From NCBI GenBank assembly GCA_963971225.1, contig OZ020269.1:80576450-80640449 (forward strand): a stretch of DNA of 64,000 nt, written 5' to 3'. Below are positions 1 through 11,091 of the stretch, in pieces (position 1 is the stretch's first letter; each line of letters opens with the position of its first letter). Both the position numbers and the translations under genes were made by a program. Under the pieces are notes generated by a model, which was given only the letters and a program-made list of their open reading frames with translations, did no database searches and was not told the DNA's origin. The DNA comes from Melieria omissa. Taxonomy: Eukaryota > Arthropoda > Insecta > Diptera > Ulidiidae.

Positions 1-585
1 AATCGACTATGGTCAAAATTATAGCTTGAGGATTCGATATAAAGGATTCGCAATAAAAATTCAAAGATGAAAAAACGTGCAAAACACCTCCTAGCAAAAA
101 CCACCAATAACTTACAAACCGCTCAAACAATCAAAAAACTAAGTACGCAGTTGTGATCAGCGTCCAAAAATCCTTTAGAAAAGGTTTACTAGAACTCGGA
201 AAAATTTTGGCTGTTGCTCAGTGTAATCGGTGTTTTAACTTTAGCTAAGGAATTGTGTTTAGTTACTCCTTATGAAAAAGTGGATTTTGGAAATGTATGT
301 TAAGCTAGTAGGGCCCCGCGGCTTTGCACGCAAGTTTACTGAGGCCAATAAATCAAATTCTTCTTAACCCTTTTTTGATTCTGTCAGATTTTTATTGAAA
401 AATACTTATCAAAATATTTCACAACACAAGCTGTTAAGGTTTTAAAGTTACTCCGTGGGCTTTTCTAATGAAAAGGGGTGGAGAATTCACCGTTTAAATT
501 ACCGATATTTTGCCCCGAATTTCAAAAAATCCCGTCTAGCGAAGGTTCATTTTTCAAGATGTACCTACAATTAAAATTGTATATA
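1..585. other. No gene seen (left edge)
   Basis: I see no coding exon, RNA gene or clear repeat boundary here. Open frames are short and stop-rich. The segment ends at the TA dinucleotide that flanks the first mariner copy. Confidence 0.6.
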
Positions 586-1523
586 CCTTGTGACCGAAAA
601 GTTTCCGGAAATTTTAAATAAAACGCAAAATTCTTAATCTTCATCAATATTTATTTTATCTCCTTCAAAATATGCTCCATTAGAAGCGATACACATATGC
701 CAACGTTTCTTCCAATCATCAAAACATTTTTTATAGGCGCTTTCCGGTATGGCTTTGAGTTCCCTCTGCGAATTCTGTTTTACGTCTTCTATGGATTCAG
801 AACGCATTCCTCTGAGTGGTAATTTGAGTTTGGGAAACAGGAAAAAGTGCAAGATCAAGTGAATACGGTGGCTGTTCGATGGTATTTATTGAATGTTTGG
901 CCTTAAAATCGTTGATAATGTTGGCTCGGTGCGAGGGAGCATTATCGTCATGAAAAATCCATGAAATATCCTTCCACAATTGAGGCCGTTTACGGTGGAT
1001 ATTTTCACGCAAACGTCTTAAAACAGTCAAATAATAGTCTTTACCGACTGTTTGTCCTTCAGGGACGAATTCATGATGCACCACACCACGAATATCGAAG
1101 AAAACAATCAGTATTACCTTGATTTTCGAGCGACTTTGGCGTGGTTTTTTCGGTTTCGGCTCGTCTTTTCCTCTCCATTCCGATGATTGTTGGCTTGTTT
1201 GCATGACGTACTCGTAGACCCATGTCTCGTCACCAGTTATGACGCGTTCCATGAAAGTTGGATCGGAATTGGCACGATCAAGCACGTCCAAAGAGACCTG
1301 TTCACGGTACTCATTTTGAAGAAAATTCTCAACAAAATCGCAACGCACTACTAAGGTGAACTGGTTTCAACAGCTGCCGTAAACAAAATGTCTGACAGAT
1401 CGCGCTCATTTTTGGCATAGTAATTAAGGACAGTGCTACCAACCTACAGAAACTTAAAATATCGAAAAATATATAGCGCGCGAATTTTAAATGAGAATTT
1501 CCGGAAACTTTTCGGTCACAATG
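586..1523 (-). mobile_element. Mariner transposon copy 1, internally deleted and frameshifted
   Basis: The element is flanked by a TA duplication (584-585 and 1524-1525) and has about 27-bp terminal inverted repeats that begin C(C/A)TTGTGACCGAAAAG. On the minus strand it encodes the C-terminal half of a mariner transposase: the first catalytic Asp in TGDETWVYEY and the second in FHDDNAPSH. The N-terminal DNA-binding part is missing because of an internal deletion shared with copy 2 (7076-8744). Compared with copy 2, this copy also lacks 8 bp near 848. That shifts the frame and removes the PCD triplet holding the third Asp of the D,D34D triad. The remaining C-terminus continues in another frame (634-858). 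It is therefore a dead, non-autonomous copy of 938 bp; a full mariner is about 1.3 kb. Confidence 0.93.
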
Positions 1524-1594
1524 TATGTAGCCTTAACGGTTTGGCCTGGGCGATAATGAATCAGTTAGTCAGTCAGGATAAACAATTATATGTA

Positions 1595-3245
1595 CAGTGT
1601 CGGACAAAACATTTGCAACTACAATGCTATACTCATATTATTGTAAAGTTCAGAGTAATTTCTAAACATTTTCAGTTTTTTTCAATTTATATTTAATATT
1701 AAACATTCCAGCATGAAATATAAACATAATTTTACCACATTACTTATTTAATATATTTACATGAGAAAGAAAACTAAAAATGCATATATTCAGAATGCGA
1801 CAAAACAATTGCAACTAAAAGAAAATTCAAATGTATTCACTAAATAAGCTAATATTTCGATGCAAAACCGTTGTTTTCAATTACTGCTTTACATCGGCGG
1901 GGCATTGACTCAATTAAGTTGTTGACTACGTCCATTGGAATGTTGTTCCAGGCTTCCTGAACTCTCAGAAAAAAATCGTCCTGATTTGGAACATTTGTCC
2001 TATCGATTCGTTGTTTGACGATTTCCCAAAGGTTTTCGATAGGGTTAAGGTCTGGGGATTGAGCGGGCCAACTCATAACATTAATTTTTTTCCGTTTGAA
2101 CCACTTTTTAACCGTTTTTGAAGTATGTTTGGGATCGTTGTCCTGCTGGAATGTCCACTTTAGAGGCATTTCCCACTCGGCATACGGAAGCATCACGGTA
2201 TTCAGGATTTTTTTGTAGACGTATTGATCCATTATTCCCGTAATCCGATGGAGAGGTCCCAATCCAGCAGCAGAAAAGCATCCCCAGACCATAACATGCC
2301 CACTATGTTTAACCGTCTTAATGCAGTACGGTGCTTGCAGGCGTTTACTTTTGGGTCGTCTTACACGGGACATGCCATCGCTTCCAAAAATATTGAATTT
2401 GGACTCGTCACTGAAGAGAACTGATCTCCACTTACTTATTGGCCACGTTACATGTTCTTTTGCGAACTGCAACCGCTTTTGTTGATTACGCTTGGAAATC
2501 AGTGATTTTCTCGCTGGACGGTATGATCGCAAATCAGCTTTAGCAAGGCGTCGGGATACTGTTCTTGCAGAAATTAGAAGCTGCATTTCTTTTACTAACT
2601 GCGTAGAGCTCTTAAAAGGATTCTTTTTTATCTCCCTGGTTATGGCTGCATCGGTACGTGCATCAGTTTTGGGTGGACGTCCACCTCGATGTACCACGGC
2701 GACGGTATTATCTGCACGATACCGTGAAATAATTCGCGAAACTGACGATTTATGTACATTATATTTCACAGAGATATCTTTCTGAGAATATCCTTTCTTA
2801 AAATCGTCTATAATGCGCTGGCGTAACGCTTCACCGAACTTATCAGGCGCCATTGTCTTTAACACTGATAATTAATTTATTTAAATTAATATTTGAACTG
2901 ATCCGTCTGAAAATCTTTCAGCAACTGACGTGGAATTTAATATTTTTTCTTAACTAGTTCAAATAACGGTAAAACACTTAAATATTTTCAAAAAATAAAA
3001 AGAAAATGTGGCACAGGCTACTAAGTTGCAAATGTTTTGTCGCACAGAATTTTGAATAGTTTTACAATTTAAATCGCATAAATGCATAGCACTCTAGATT
3101 TTGTCAAAAATGTAATTTATATTAATTACTGACATGTTTAGTAATAAGAAAAAATTAAAAGAAATTTAATACGTCCAGAAATTACTCAGTAAAAAAAGCA
3201 AATTGAACAATTGCATTGTAGTTGCAAATGTTTTGTCCGACACTG
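1595..3245 (-). mobile_element. Complete Tc1-family transposon with IR/DR ends
   Basis: The termini are inverted repeats of at least 33 bp (starting CAGTGTCGGACAAAAC) flanked by TA duplications at 1593-1594 and 3246-3247. A second, diverged copy of the terminal motif (GCGACAAAACA.TTGCAACT) lies inside each end at about 1790-1820 and 3021-3053, giving roughly 225-bp ends with the inverted-repeat/direct-repeat layout of some Tc1 elements. The only large frame between them is an intact transposase on the minus strand. Total length 1651 bp is normal for the family. Terminal repeats show almost no divergence, which suggests a recent insertion. Confidence 0.95.
1849..2865 (-). CDS. Tc1-like transposase, intact, 338 aa
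   Basis: This encodes the DDE transposase that cuts and reinserts the surrounding element at TA sites. Order of parts: N-terminal paired-like helix-turn-helix (around YSQKDISVKYNVHKSSVSRI), a GRPP linker, a second HTH (RTVSRRLAKADLRSYRPARK), then the catalytic core. The catalytic triad is visible: Asp in LFSDESKFN, Asp in FQQDNDPKH, and Glu in SPDLNPIENLW, with 34 residues between the last two (DD34E). The length of 338 aa matches Tc1 relatives (about 340), and there is no internal stop or frameshift, so it could be active. Two start codons are possible; the second Met (four codons in) would give 334 aa. Confidence 0.95.
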   Translation of the reverse strand: MLKTMAPDKFGEALRQRIIDDFKKGYSQKDISVKYNVHKSSVSRIISRYRADNTVAVVHRGGRPPKTDARTDAAITREIKKNPFKSSTQLVKEMQLLISARTVSRRLAKADLRSYRPARKSLISKRNQQKRLQFAKEHVTWPISKWRSVLFSDESKFNIFGSDGMSRVRRPKSKRLQAPYCIKTVKHSGHVMVWGCFSAAGLGPLHRITGIMDQYVYKKILNTVMLPYAEWEMPLKWTFQQDNDPKHTSKTVKKWFKRKKINVMSWPAQSPDLNPIENLWEIVKQRIDRTNVPNQDDFFLRVQEAWNNIPMDVVNNLIESMPRRCKAVIENNGFASKY

Positions 3246-3348
3246 TATATAGAAGAAGCACAACAAAGTTTCAAAGAGAAAAGTTCGAGACGGCGTTGAT
3301 GATACTTCCGTTGGCATTGGTTCGGTTCGACGACACTGATCTCTTTAA

Positions 3349-4077
3349 GGCAGGTTCTCACCTTGTGGAAAAAAAAAAATACCAATTTTTTTTTTTGCCT
3401 TATCGTGTAGATATATGTTTTAAAAATGTGCTCCAGAAATTTCAGATCAAAATCTTAAAAATTACAAAAGTTACAGGCCGTTACAAAGAGCAGTGTAGAG
3501 CACCGGCCAAGCGCGCTTTAAACTTTAAACGCGTTTTTCTCAGAACCACATTTTCGGACCTTACGGAAGTGATTGAAGGCGCTGGAATGAACCAATCGTC
3601 ACCAAATTTTTTCCAAATGTTCCTTAGGGTTCTTTCTAATAAATGAACCACCGATATTCCAAAAATATTGAAAATTGTTTATTTAAAAAAATAATAAGTG
3701 AACAAAAAAATGCGAAAATCTTAATTTTTTTTTCAAAACCTCATAACTTTTGTAATTTTGACTTTTTTTTTCATGATCTTGGTTCATTCAATAGATAATA
3801 CGGTACACATTAAGAATGTGTTCGATTTTTGTGTTTCCGATCACGGGTTTTGACGGAATCACTTCCGGTAGCGGGACACCTCCTCGCCGACATGCCGCCA
3901 ATGATGGACGCCCCCTCCCCCCCTTTTTTGATTCATTCAATTTGAAAAATTGTATTCTCTCAATAAATGTGTGTTCATATCCAGAAAAAATTTTCAGCTT
4001 TGTATCTTTAACCGTTTTCTCAAAAAAAATTCCTAAAAAAAGTGCACTTTTTCGGATCCACAAGGTGAGAACCTGCC
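3349..4077. mobile_element. TTAA-flanked MITE (piggyBac-type target), foldback
   Basis: Inverted termini of about 20 bp (GGCAGGTTCTCACCTTGTGG and its reverse complement) are directly flanked by TTAA at 3345-3348 and 4078-4081. That is the target duplication made by piggyBac-superfamily transposases. The 729-bp interior has no transposase. Several internal segments pair with each other (for example around 3460-3485 with 3738-3760, and 3565-3590 with 3855-3875), so the element can fold into a long imperfect hairpin. Non-autonomous; it would need a piggyBac-type transposase from elsewhere. Confidence 0.85.
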
Positions 4078-4081
4078 TTAA

Positions 4082-5033
4082 GCTCTTTGTATTGAGAGAA
4101 CAAATCCCTTATACGTTGGTATATATTTAGATCGTGAACGTCCCAGATCGAAGGAAGATGCAGTTGGCTTCCGTTTTCATGTTGGATATTTTTGTGCTTT
4201 TACGAGCGCATAGTCCGTGCACTCCTAAGCAGAATACGTACGCAATGGAGACAATTTGTTAATGTTCGCAAGCGCGTTTGTGACAATGTATAAATGTAAA
4301 AAATAACAATTGCCTTTTATTTTTCTTTCCCCTTTTCCTTTCATCTCAATTTAGATAAGCAGACAATAAAGAACACAAAATTTAAAGTTTGTGCCCCAAA
4401 AACAAACCTAAAAGATAGACACAACATTCGAGGTGTTGCACGAATTTTTGTCTGCACGTTGCAAGTGACTCATTTCTCGGCGTTTCTCGGTGTCTGTTGA
4501 TGTAATGCTCTAACATGATTAAAACAAAGTGTATAAATTATTTTGTAATCAAAACAAATCAGTGCGTAATGAAATGAACTAACATTTCTGGTTTGCCATG
4601 GAATTGTGCAAATATAGCATATATACATATATGTATAGTAGAACAAAATTAAATGAAGCGACAACAAATAGCAAAATACGGAAAGACTAATGCCATTTAG
4701 TTAGGCACCTAGTCAGAGTGAATAACCACGCTTTGTGCGGACTCAGCGAAAGAAGTTTCAGTGACTGCGTGAGTTATCAGCTCGCGTACAGCGCGATGCA
4801 ACAACAGAAAATTCTTGAGTAATTACGATACGGTAAATGTATTCCGCGGTATTGTTATCAATGCACCAGTTTCTGTAAGTCGACGTTGGACGTGAACTGA
4901 ACCAAAGAAGTAAACCAAAAATCATACAAATATTAATTTAGTATTGCATACGCTTTACCGAGTGCCAAACGATAAGCCAAATAATTACAATAAGTAAATA
5001 AACGTTTTTATATAAGCATAAACTATAGGAAAA
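4082..5033. other. No gene seen; AT-rich spacer
   Basis: There is no supported exon. It contains a short ATATAC-rich stretch near 4615-4635. The end may include the 5' untranslated leader of the candidate exon at 5034. Confidence 0.5.
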
Positions 5034-5116
5034 ATGTCGGGAATCTTTCGAAATTCGTCGTACAACAGTACCAGCGAATCGACGCCAAATAAACGATTTT
5101 CCTTGAGCGCGTTTTG
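5034..5116 (+). CDS. cnn: Candidate distal first coding exon of centrosomin
   Basis: An ATG in good context (AAAAATGTCG) opens a 27-codon, serine-rich frame (MSGIFRNSSYNSTSES...) that runs into a strong donor, TTTTG/GTAAGC, ending in phase 2. The exon that starts at 12510 needs exactly a phase-2 partner: its upstream frame is open (TSPGTLQDVTMEHSY...) right to the acceptor. Joining the two makes a TGC codon and keeps the frame. If right, the first intron is 7.4 kb and contains the lysozyme gene and the transposon cluster. Phase agreement alone has a one-in-three chance of being accidental, and I cannot confirm homology, so this is a hypothesis. Alternatively it is the first exon of an unrelated gene. 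Confidence 0.42.
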
Positions 5117-7075
5117 GTAAGCCTCTAGAATTAGATAGCTGTAATTTTTTCCAACCACATACATATAAACATATACATATATATATATAGTCTGTTCCAT
5201 AGAGGCTTGAGATAACGCATTGGAAGATATACCCACAACGTGACGTAAAGTTGTTCAGCCGTTGGTCTCTCAAAAGTTGCCGGCATCTCTGGTCAAGTTT
5301 TTTTTTTACTAATGCAAGAAATCATAAAATATAAATTTAAAAGTCAAATGGCATCGGAGACCATTTATTTATACAAAGCATCTCTCTAAATCTCTATTAA
5401 ATCTGCACTCTAACAATTTCCAGGAAAAATTTAAGCCGTACCCGCTCTTAACAAATTAACAAACTAGGCATATACAATGCATGATTCTGCAATTAAACTA
5501 AAAAATCTACATTTGACTTTAACCGAAACAGAAGTTGAATTCAGTAATTATCTTTAATTTTTAATTTAACTATCTTATTTTGCAATAAGGCAAGAGTATT
5601 ACAAACAAAATGAAATTGCATTGGAAAGGGGATCTCCAATCGGATATACGCACGAATAATGCGGATAAATGAAAAAGAGATGATCTGTATGTGAAAAACA
5701 TAGTATGTGACTGCGGTTTGTGGTTACAATACACACCATACACGTCATCGGACATTGTGTCACGTTCTGCGTTGCTTCTTAATCCGGAGTTAGCTAATAG
5801 AAATTGTTAGGTCGCAATGGAATTGTGTCACTGCAAATGTCGTTGAACCGACGCCCGATCGCACTGCATGTCTGCCCGTTTCTTAAATAAGAAGATACAA
5901 ATTTGATATAACTCTTTTTTTATTAAAAGAGTTTGTTTTCATGGTAAAAAATCTAAATAAAACAAAGCGCAGCTGAACAAACAAAACGCAAACAAAACTG
6001 GAAAACATATCAAGAAGTAAAACAGATCGATTTTGCAATTGTAGTTTGTATGGAAAAAATTTTACAATTAAAATCTATCATTAAAATAAATAAGAACGGA
6101 ATTTTATGTTAAAAAATCGTTCCGAAATTTTAGTAGAACAAAATTGTGATATTTCATTGCCTTACCAAAGCAAAAAATTATTTGGTGCACGATTTATTTT
6201 ACATAGAATCAAATATTTAAATAATCTACTTAGACAGAAACAACTCAAACAGAAATAGTTGGCAAATACGTGATTACATTTATAATTTGTTGTTATATTG
6301 ACTGCGCATTGTATCGAGGCCGGCAAGATCACGATCATTACAAGATCTTACTAAGTTCTGTTCAACGTGTCCATTATTTAAAATAATAAAACTTAAATTT
6401 ATATAGTGCCAGTAATTTTTGAAAACAAAGTTCGACACATGTGTGAAACGGAATATGTTTTTGATTTTGGTTCATTTCGGGAGCAACAAGTACGACTTAA
6501 TTCGAAAAAAATTCACACGAAACTAATTTGTTTAAATAATTGACATTTTTTAAGCATGCCTCTTCCTATCTGGTTAACTGTTTCTTCTTTTTGTCAATGT
6601 GTTGCCACTTTTTGTGAATACCGCCAGTAATTTTTTGACATTTTGGCCATCGCATGGCTTGAATTTAATTTATTATATTTACTGATCTTTATAATGTAAT
6701 GATCGGTGAGTGAATGAGAGGGAAACGAAACAGTGACACCCTAACGCACTGTCGTTTCAGTTATATGTACATATTGATAAGTACAGACATATTGATTAAT
6801 TTCAGCATTAAGTTTTCAACTAAAGCTCGTGAGGCTTGAAGCAGTTCCTCGTCACCTTATGTCTATCATACATGAATGTTTTAAAATTTCCAATGCTGCT
6901 TAAGAATATGGTATTTATTTTTGTATGCATGCATATGTCAAGAAGCGCTTACCAACAAACAAATTCGATTGAGTTCACAATACAGTCAAAGCATACTGAC
7001 GAACAATAGTTTGTTGTTGTACACTAATATTCGCTTAATATCGACAAAAGACTTCAACAGATCTCTCTGCATATA
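5117..7075. other. No gene seen; possible first intron of cnn
   Basis: Only short AT-rich open frames are present. No splice-bounded coding segment or RNA gene was recognised. The right edge is the TA target site of mariner copy 2. Confidence 0.5.
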
Positions 7076-8744
7076 CCTTGTGACCGAAAAGTTTCCGGAA
7101 ATTTTAAATAAAACGCAAAATTCTTAATCTTCATCAATATTTATTTTATCTCCTTCAAAATATGCTCCATTAGAAGCGATACACATATGCCAACGTTTCT
7201 TCCAATCATCAAAACATTTTTTATCGGCGCTTTCCGGTATGGCTTTGAGTTCCCTCTGCGAATTCTGTTTTACGTCTTCTATGGATTCAAAACGCGTTCC
7301 TCTGAATGGTAATTTGAGTTTGGGAAACAGGAAAAAGTCACACGGTGCAAGATCAGGTGAATACGGTGGCTGTTCGATGGTATTTATTGAATGTTTGGCC
7401 TTAAAATCGTTGATAATGTTGGCTCGGTGCGAGGGAGCATTATCGTCATGAAAAATCCATGAATTATTCTTCCACAATTGAGGCCGTTTACGGCGGATAT
7501 TTTCACGCAAACGTCTTAAGGGGGTCTTCTGCTTACGCGCCCGGAATTTTAGTCTATTTTTGGAAATTAATTGTAAGGACACTATACAAGATAATTGAAA
7601 AATTTTTTTTGTACTATTTTTGTACATGTTTAAACTTGAAAAATGACAAATGCCTTATGTGTGTGCATTTCCGTTATCTTTAAACGCATTTTCCCGAAAA
7701 TTACCTTTTTTATACTTTGTGGTATGACTTCTACAAGTAATTTTCATCGGATTTGACTAATTTTTTTTTTTACTTCTTCATAAAACACTTCTCTATGCTT
7801 CTCCGAGTACGATTTTTTTTATTTTTAAAATTTTTCAAATTATACGGTTTTTTGTGAAAAGTTGTATTTTCAACCACGTTTTTTGACCTGTTGAGGGTCA
7901 TAAAAATTGAACAAAACAAAATTTCAAAAATCGTACTCGGAGAAGCATAGAGAAGTGTTTTATGAAGAAGTGAAAAAAAAAATTAGTCAAATCCGATGAA
8001 AATTACTTGTAGAAGTCATACCACAAAGTATAAAAAAGGTGATTTTCGGGGAAATGCGTTTAAAGATAACGGAAATGCTCGAAACGGCTGGAGGCGGCTA
8101 TGTTTCCGGCTTCGAAAACCCAAGAAGGAATGTGTTTTTCACGAAACCGTTTATAAGACGTATTCCTTATATCCTCTATATTCAAAAAATGCAGAAAAAA
8201 ATATCGATTTTTTCAATCCGCGTAAGCAGAAGACCCCCTTAAAACAGTCAAATAATAGTCTTTACCGACTGTTTGTCCTTCAGGGACGAATTCATGATGC
8301 ACCACACCACGAATATCGAAGAAAACAATCAGCATTACCTTGATTTTCGAGCGACTTTGGCGTGGTTTTTTCGGTTTCGGCTCGTCTTTTCCTCTCCATT
8401 CCGATGATTGTTGGCTTGTTTGCATGTCGTACTCGTAGACCCATGTCTCGTCACCAGTTATGATGCGTTCCATGAAAGTTGGATCGGAATTGGCACGATC
8501 AAGCACGTCCAAAGAGACCTGTTCACGGTACTCATTTTGAAGAAAATTCTCAACAAAATCGCAACGCACTACTGAGGTGAACTGGTTTCAATAGCTGCCG
8601 TACACAAAATGTCTGACAGATCGCGCTCATTTTTGGCATAGTAATTAAGGACAGTGCTACCAACCTACAGAAACTTAAAATATCGAAAAATATATAGCGC
8701 GCGAATTTTAAATGAGAATTTCCGGAAACTTTTCGGTCACAATG
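7076..8744 (-). mobile_element. Mariner transposon copy 2, interrupted by a MITE
   Basis: It has the same ends and the same internal deletion as the copy at 586-1523, flanked by TA at 7074-7075 and 8745-8746. Without the 723-bp insertion (MITE plus one TTAA) it is 946 bp, exactly copy 1 plus its missing 8 bp. The transposase C-terminal half is split by the insertion. The part at 7124-7520 keeps the second and third catalytic Asp (FHDDNAPSH and SPDLAPCDFF). The part at 8239-8569 keeps the first (TGDETWVYEYD). A start (MPKMSAICQTF...) lies near 8627 but is out of frame with the core because of the shared internal deletion. Confidence 0.94.
7520..8238. mobile_element. TTAA-flanked hairpin MITE nested in mariner copy 2
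   Basis: Perfect 20-bp inverted termini (GGGGGTCTTCTGCTTACGCG) are flanked by TTAA at 7516-7519 and 8239-8242. Inside, arms of about 155 bp (7665-7820 and 7926-8078) are almost perfect reverse complements around a loop of about 105 bp, so any transcript would form a long hairpin. No transposase is encoded. The uninterrupted copy of the same mariner at 586-1523 shows the empty site, which proves the insertion and its boundaries. Confidence 0.95.
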
Positions 8745-8746
8745 TA

Positions 8747-9048
8747 TTTTAGTAGACGATTTGTGTCTGCACACCTATAGTTTGTTATGGCGGCAAAAAA
8801 ACATAAGAATTGCTTCAGCTGGAATCTGACAGCACTTTACAAAGCACAACTTAGTTAAATACGTATTGCACGATCCGCTTTTAATTACTTTCTTACTTAA
8901 CCCTTTCGCTATTTTGTTGCCATATGGCAACATGCTATTTTGTGGATGTGCTTTGCGCGCGCCTTCCCCAGTTGGTCACACTAACTGGACCGTCGATAAC
9001 TTTCTTCGCCGGATATTCATCGTCCATATGGTAGACTTAATTCACTGT
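8747..9048. other. No gene seen
   Basis: Short spacer between mariner copy 2 and the first SINE; no supported feature. Confidence 0.5.
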
Positions 9049-9375
9049 ACTAGGTCCAGTTGATTAGTGCGTTGGACAACGAGTCAAAGGCAGCAACCGC
9101 AGGTTCAAATACTGCCTGTAATAACACCTAAAAAAAAAAACGGGAAACTCATTTTCTCTTTCGGTGGCTGTCCTCTCAGCTGGAAATGGCAAACCTCTGA
9201 GAGTAAAAATTGCTTATGAAAAAGCTCCAAACCTGCCGTTCGGAACCGGCATAAAACTGTAGGTCCCTTCCACCCGCGTACAAAATTCACACGCACAACA
9301 CGGGTGGTTGCGGGAAGCTAGGCCTTAGTCTCGCGTAAGCGGGCTGTCGTGCCAGTCAATTATTATTATTATTAG
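9049..9375 (+). mobile_element. tRNA-derived SINE, plus orientation
   Basis: The head resembles a tRNA promoter: an A-box-like CAGTTGATTAGTGCG and a B-box-like GGTTCAAATACTGCC near 9100-9115. An unrelated body follows, then the conserved tail AGTCTCGCG..GCGGGCTGTCG and GCCAGTCAA, and finally an (ATT)n run to about 9375. The same head type recurs at 62207 and the same tail at 9723 on the other strand. The 5' edge is approximate. Confidence 0.75.
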
Positions 9376-9722
9376 GTCTTTATAGAGCTCTTTGTTGATT
9401 CGAATACCCCAAGAGCTGCTTTGTTGTTACGCGATAAAGTGGACATCTTCACTACGGGCGGTAGTCTGTCAGACGTTTGACTTTTTGAAAAAATTCCTCG
9501 ATTTCCTCACGCTCGCGCCTTTCTTGCTCAAGTTTTTTGTATCAAAAAAGCACTTCCTTCTTCCTGCATTTTTCTCGATTGCAGGGTCTTCTTTTAGGCA
9601 GCATTCTTCGCTGCAGTAGCTGCGTGACACTCTTTGTCAGCTTTTAATTAGGTGTACTAATTTACCGGCATTGTTCTCCAATATATGTAGTTTCATGAGG
9701 GTTCTTTAAAAATGCGGGCAAT
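9376..9722. other. Spacer between two SINEs
   Basis: No supported feature; short chance frames only. Confidence 0.4.
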
Positions 9723-10136
9723 TTCTTCTTCTTCTTGACTGGCACGACAGCCCGATTACGAGACTAAAGGCTTGATTACACGTAACGAGTAGAGTGACAG
9801 GATCAGGTTGGTGCGCGCTGTTTTCGCAGTTGTCCGCTTCCCCTTGCAGATGTCGCTCGTGCGCATGTTTTGCGTAACTGTTTATTTGTTTGCTTTTTAT
9901 CAGCCGCACAGCGCATAATTGCACGTTCTATTGCGTGGAAGTAAGTGGAATAGGAATAATTGGGCTGGAAATCAATGAACTTGGATATGTTGCAGGGTTT
10001 TTAGGAAAATTTAGAGAACAGGAAAAATCGGAAAAATTGGTTGGAAAAGTGCGGGGACCGTGCACACGGCGGGAGTTGAACCCACGACCTCTGGGATGAC
10101 AGTCTAGTGCACTCACGCTAGGCTATCGAGGCTGCT
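9723..10136 (-). mobile_element. tRNA-derived SINE, minus orientation
   Basis: On the minus strand the head (about 10136-10060) looks like a tRNA gene, with B-box GGTTCAACTCC and acceptor-like flanks. It has GC-rich mismatches and no complete cloverleaf that I can confirm. The body then runs to a tail, AGTCTCGTAATCGGGCTGTCG plus GCCAGTCAAG, followed by (AAG)n at 9723-9735. The tail is shared with the SINE at 9049-9375 although the heads differ. A decayed tRNA gene is possible for the head alone, but the attached tail argues for a SINE. Confidence 0.72.
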
Positions 10137-10139
10137 TTC

Positions 10140-10971
10140 TTCATTTAGTATAGGACCCTTTAAATTGCTAGCCGTTTATGTATAACGGTGAGTGTGGCCA
10201 GTAGTTAATGAGTCTGAGTACAGTTTTAGAAGCTCCTTTAATGGCAGATAGAAGTCAAAATGCTACATCGGTGTCCATTACCCCTCTTACCCCAAAAATG
10301 AGTTGGTTTTGGGTATTTTTTTTGGCTCTGATAAGCCTGCAATGAAGAGAAGAAACCGAATATTTCATGTTATAAATTTTTAGTTCATTTGTATGTTTTG
10401 GTGTTGCTTATTAAATTAGTGTTTATTGTAAAATAACATTAACTTAACTGCAGGAACTTATGAAGATGTAATATAATAGATGGAAATAATGTACCCGAGA
10501 TATAAATCTAACAAGTTCAAAAGATGGGCCCAATAAAATAAAGAGCTTGCTTTTACTGCACTGGAAGGTTAACTGCAGTAACTATAATTGAAAGTATCGT
10601 AGTGAGTAGATTGGCCATCTCTGTAATAATAAGCACAATCACTTTTTACCTTCAACTGCACTATTTCGTAAATAGGATAATTAAAAGATACACTCAAGTG
10701 TTCTACCGATCTTCAGTAATGAAATAATTAGTTGTTGTCATGCTTCCCTACCAGTGAGACCACCTCAATTTGGCTTTGTTTATAGGTCCCACTGTAGTAG
10801 TTTTCGTGAGTAAATAAACAATGAAACTGCAACTTTGCTGGTAACGATCCCCTGGCATGTCCTCGCTTGAATGGATTAAACACCTCCGACACCAGCTCAT
10901 CGCCAGCACCGCAATTTCAATTGTTCTTTAATTAAACGAAACCGGTTTTGGCGCACGACCATCAGCGCTTG
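10140..10971. other. Upstream region of the lysozyme gene; nothing recognised
   Basis: No coding exon or repeat was recognised. Regulatory elements for the downstream lysozyme gene probably lie here, but none can be named from sequence alone. Confidence 0.45.
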
Positions 10972-10972
10972 G

Positions 10973-10979
10973 TATAAAA
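10973..10979 (+). promoter_or_regulatory. TATA box of the lysozyme gene
   Basis: TATAAAA lies about 115 bp upstream of the preferred lysozyme start codon. Transcription would begin near 11003, downstream of the first in-frame ATG at 10984, which is one reason to reject that ATG as the start. Confidence 0.6.
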
Positions 10980-11091
10980 TCAGTTGGAGCGAGCAAATTG
11001 CCGTAATCACAAACTAGTAGTACCGCAATCGAGAAGCACAGGGAACATGCGGCGGCATCCGCAATCGGGTCGTTTGCCTTCATTCATAAAA

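Noticed and set aside
1..30. TATGGTCAAAATTATA resembles a Bari-type transposon end
   Set aside because: Only one end, short, with no partner or transposase in the window.
10060..10136. Functional tRNA gene on the minus strand
   Set aside because: It has a B-box, but the sequence continues into a SINE body and shared tail, and I cannot draw a sound cloverleaf.
10984..11091. Longer N-terminus for the lysozyme
   Set aside because: The ATG at 10984 is only 5 bp after the TATA box, and the extra residues would mask the signal peptide.
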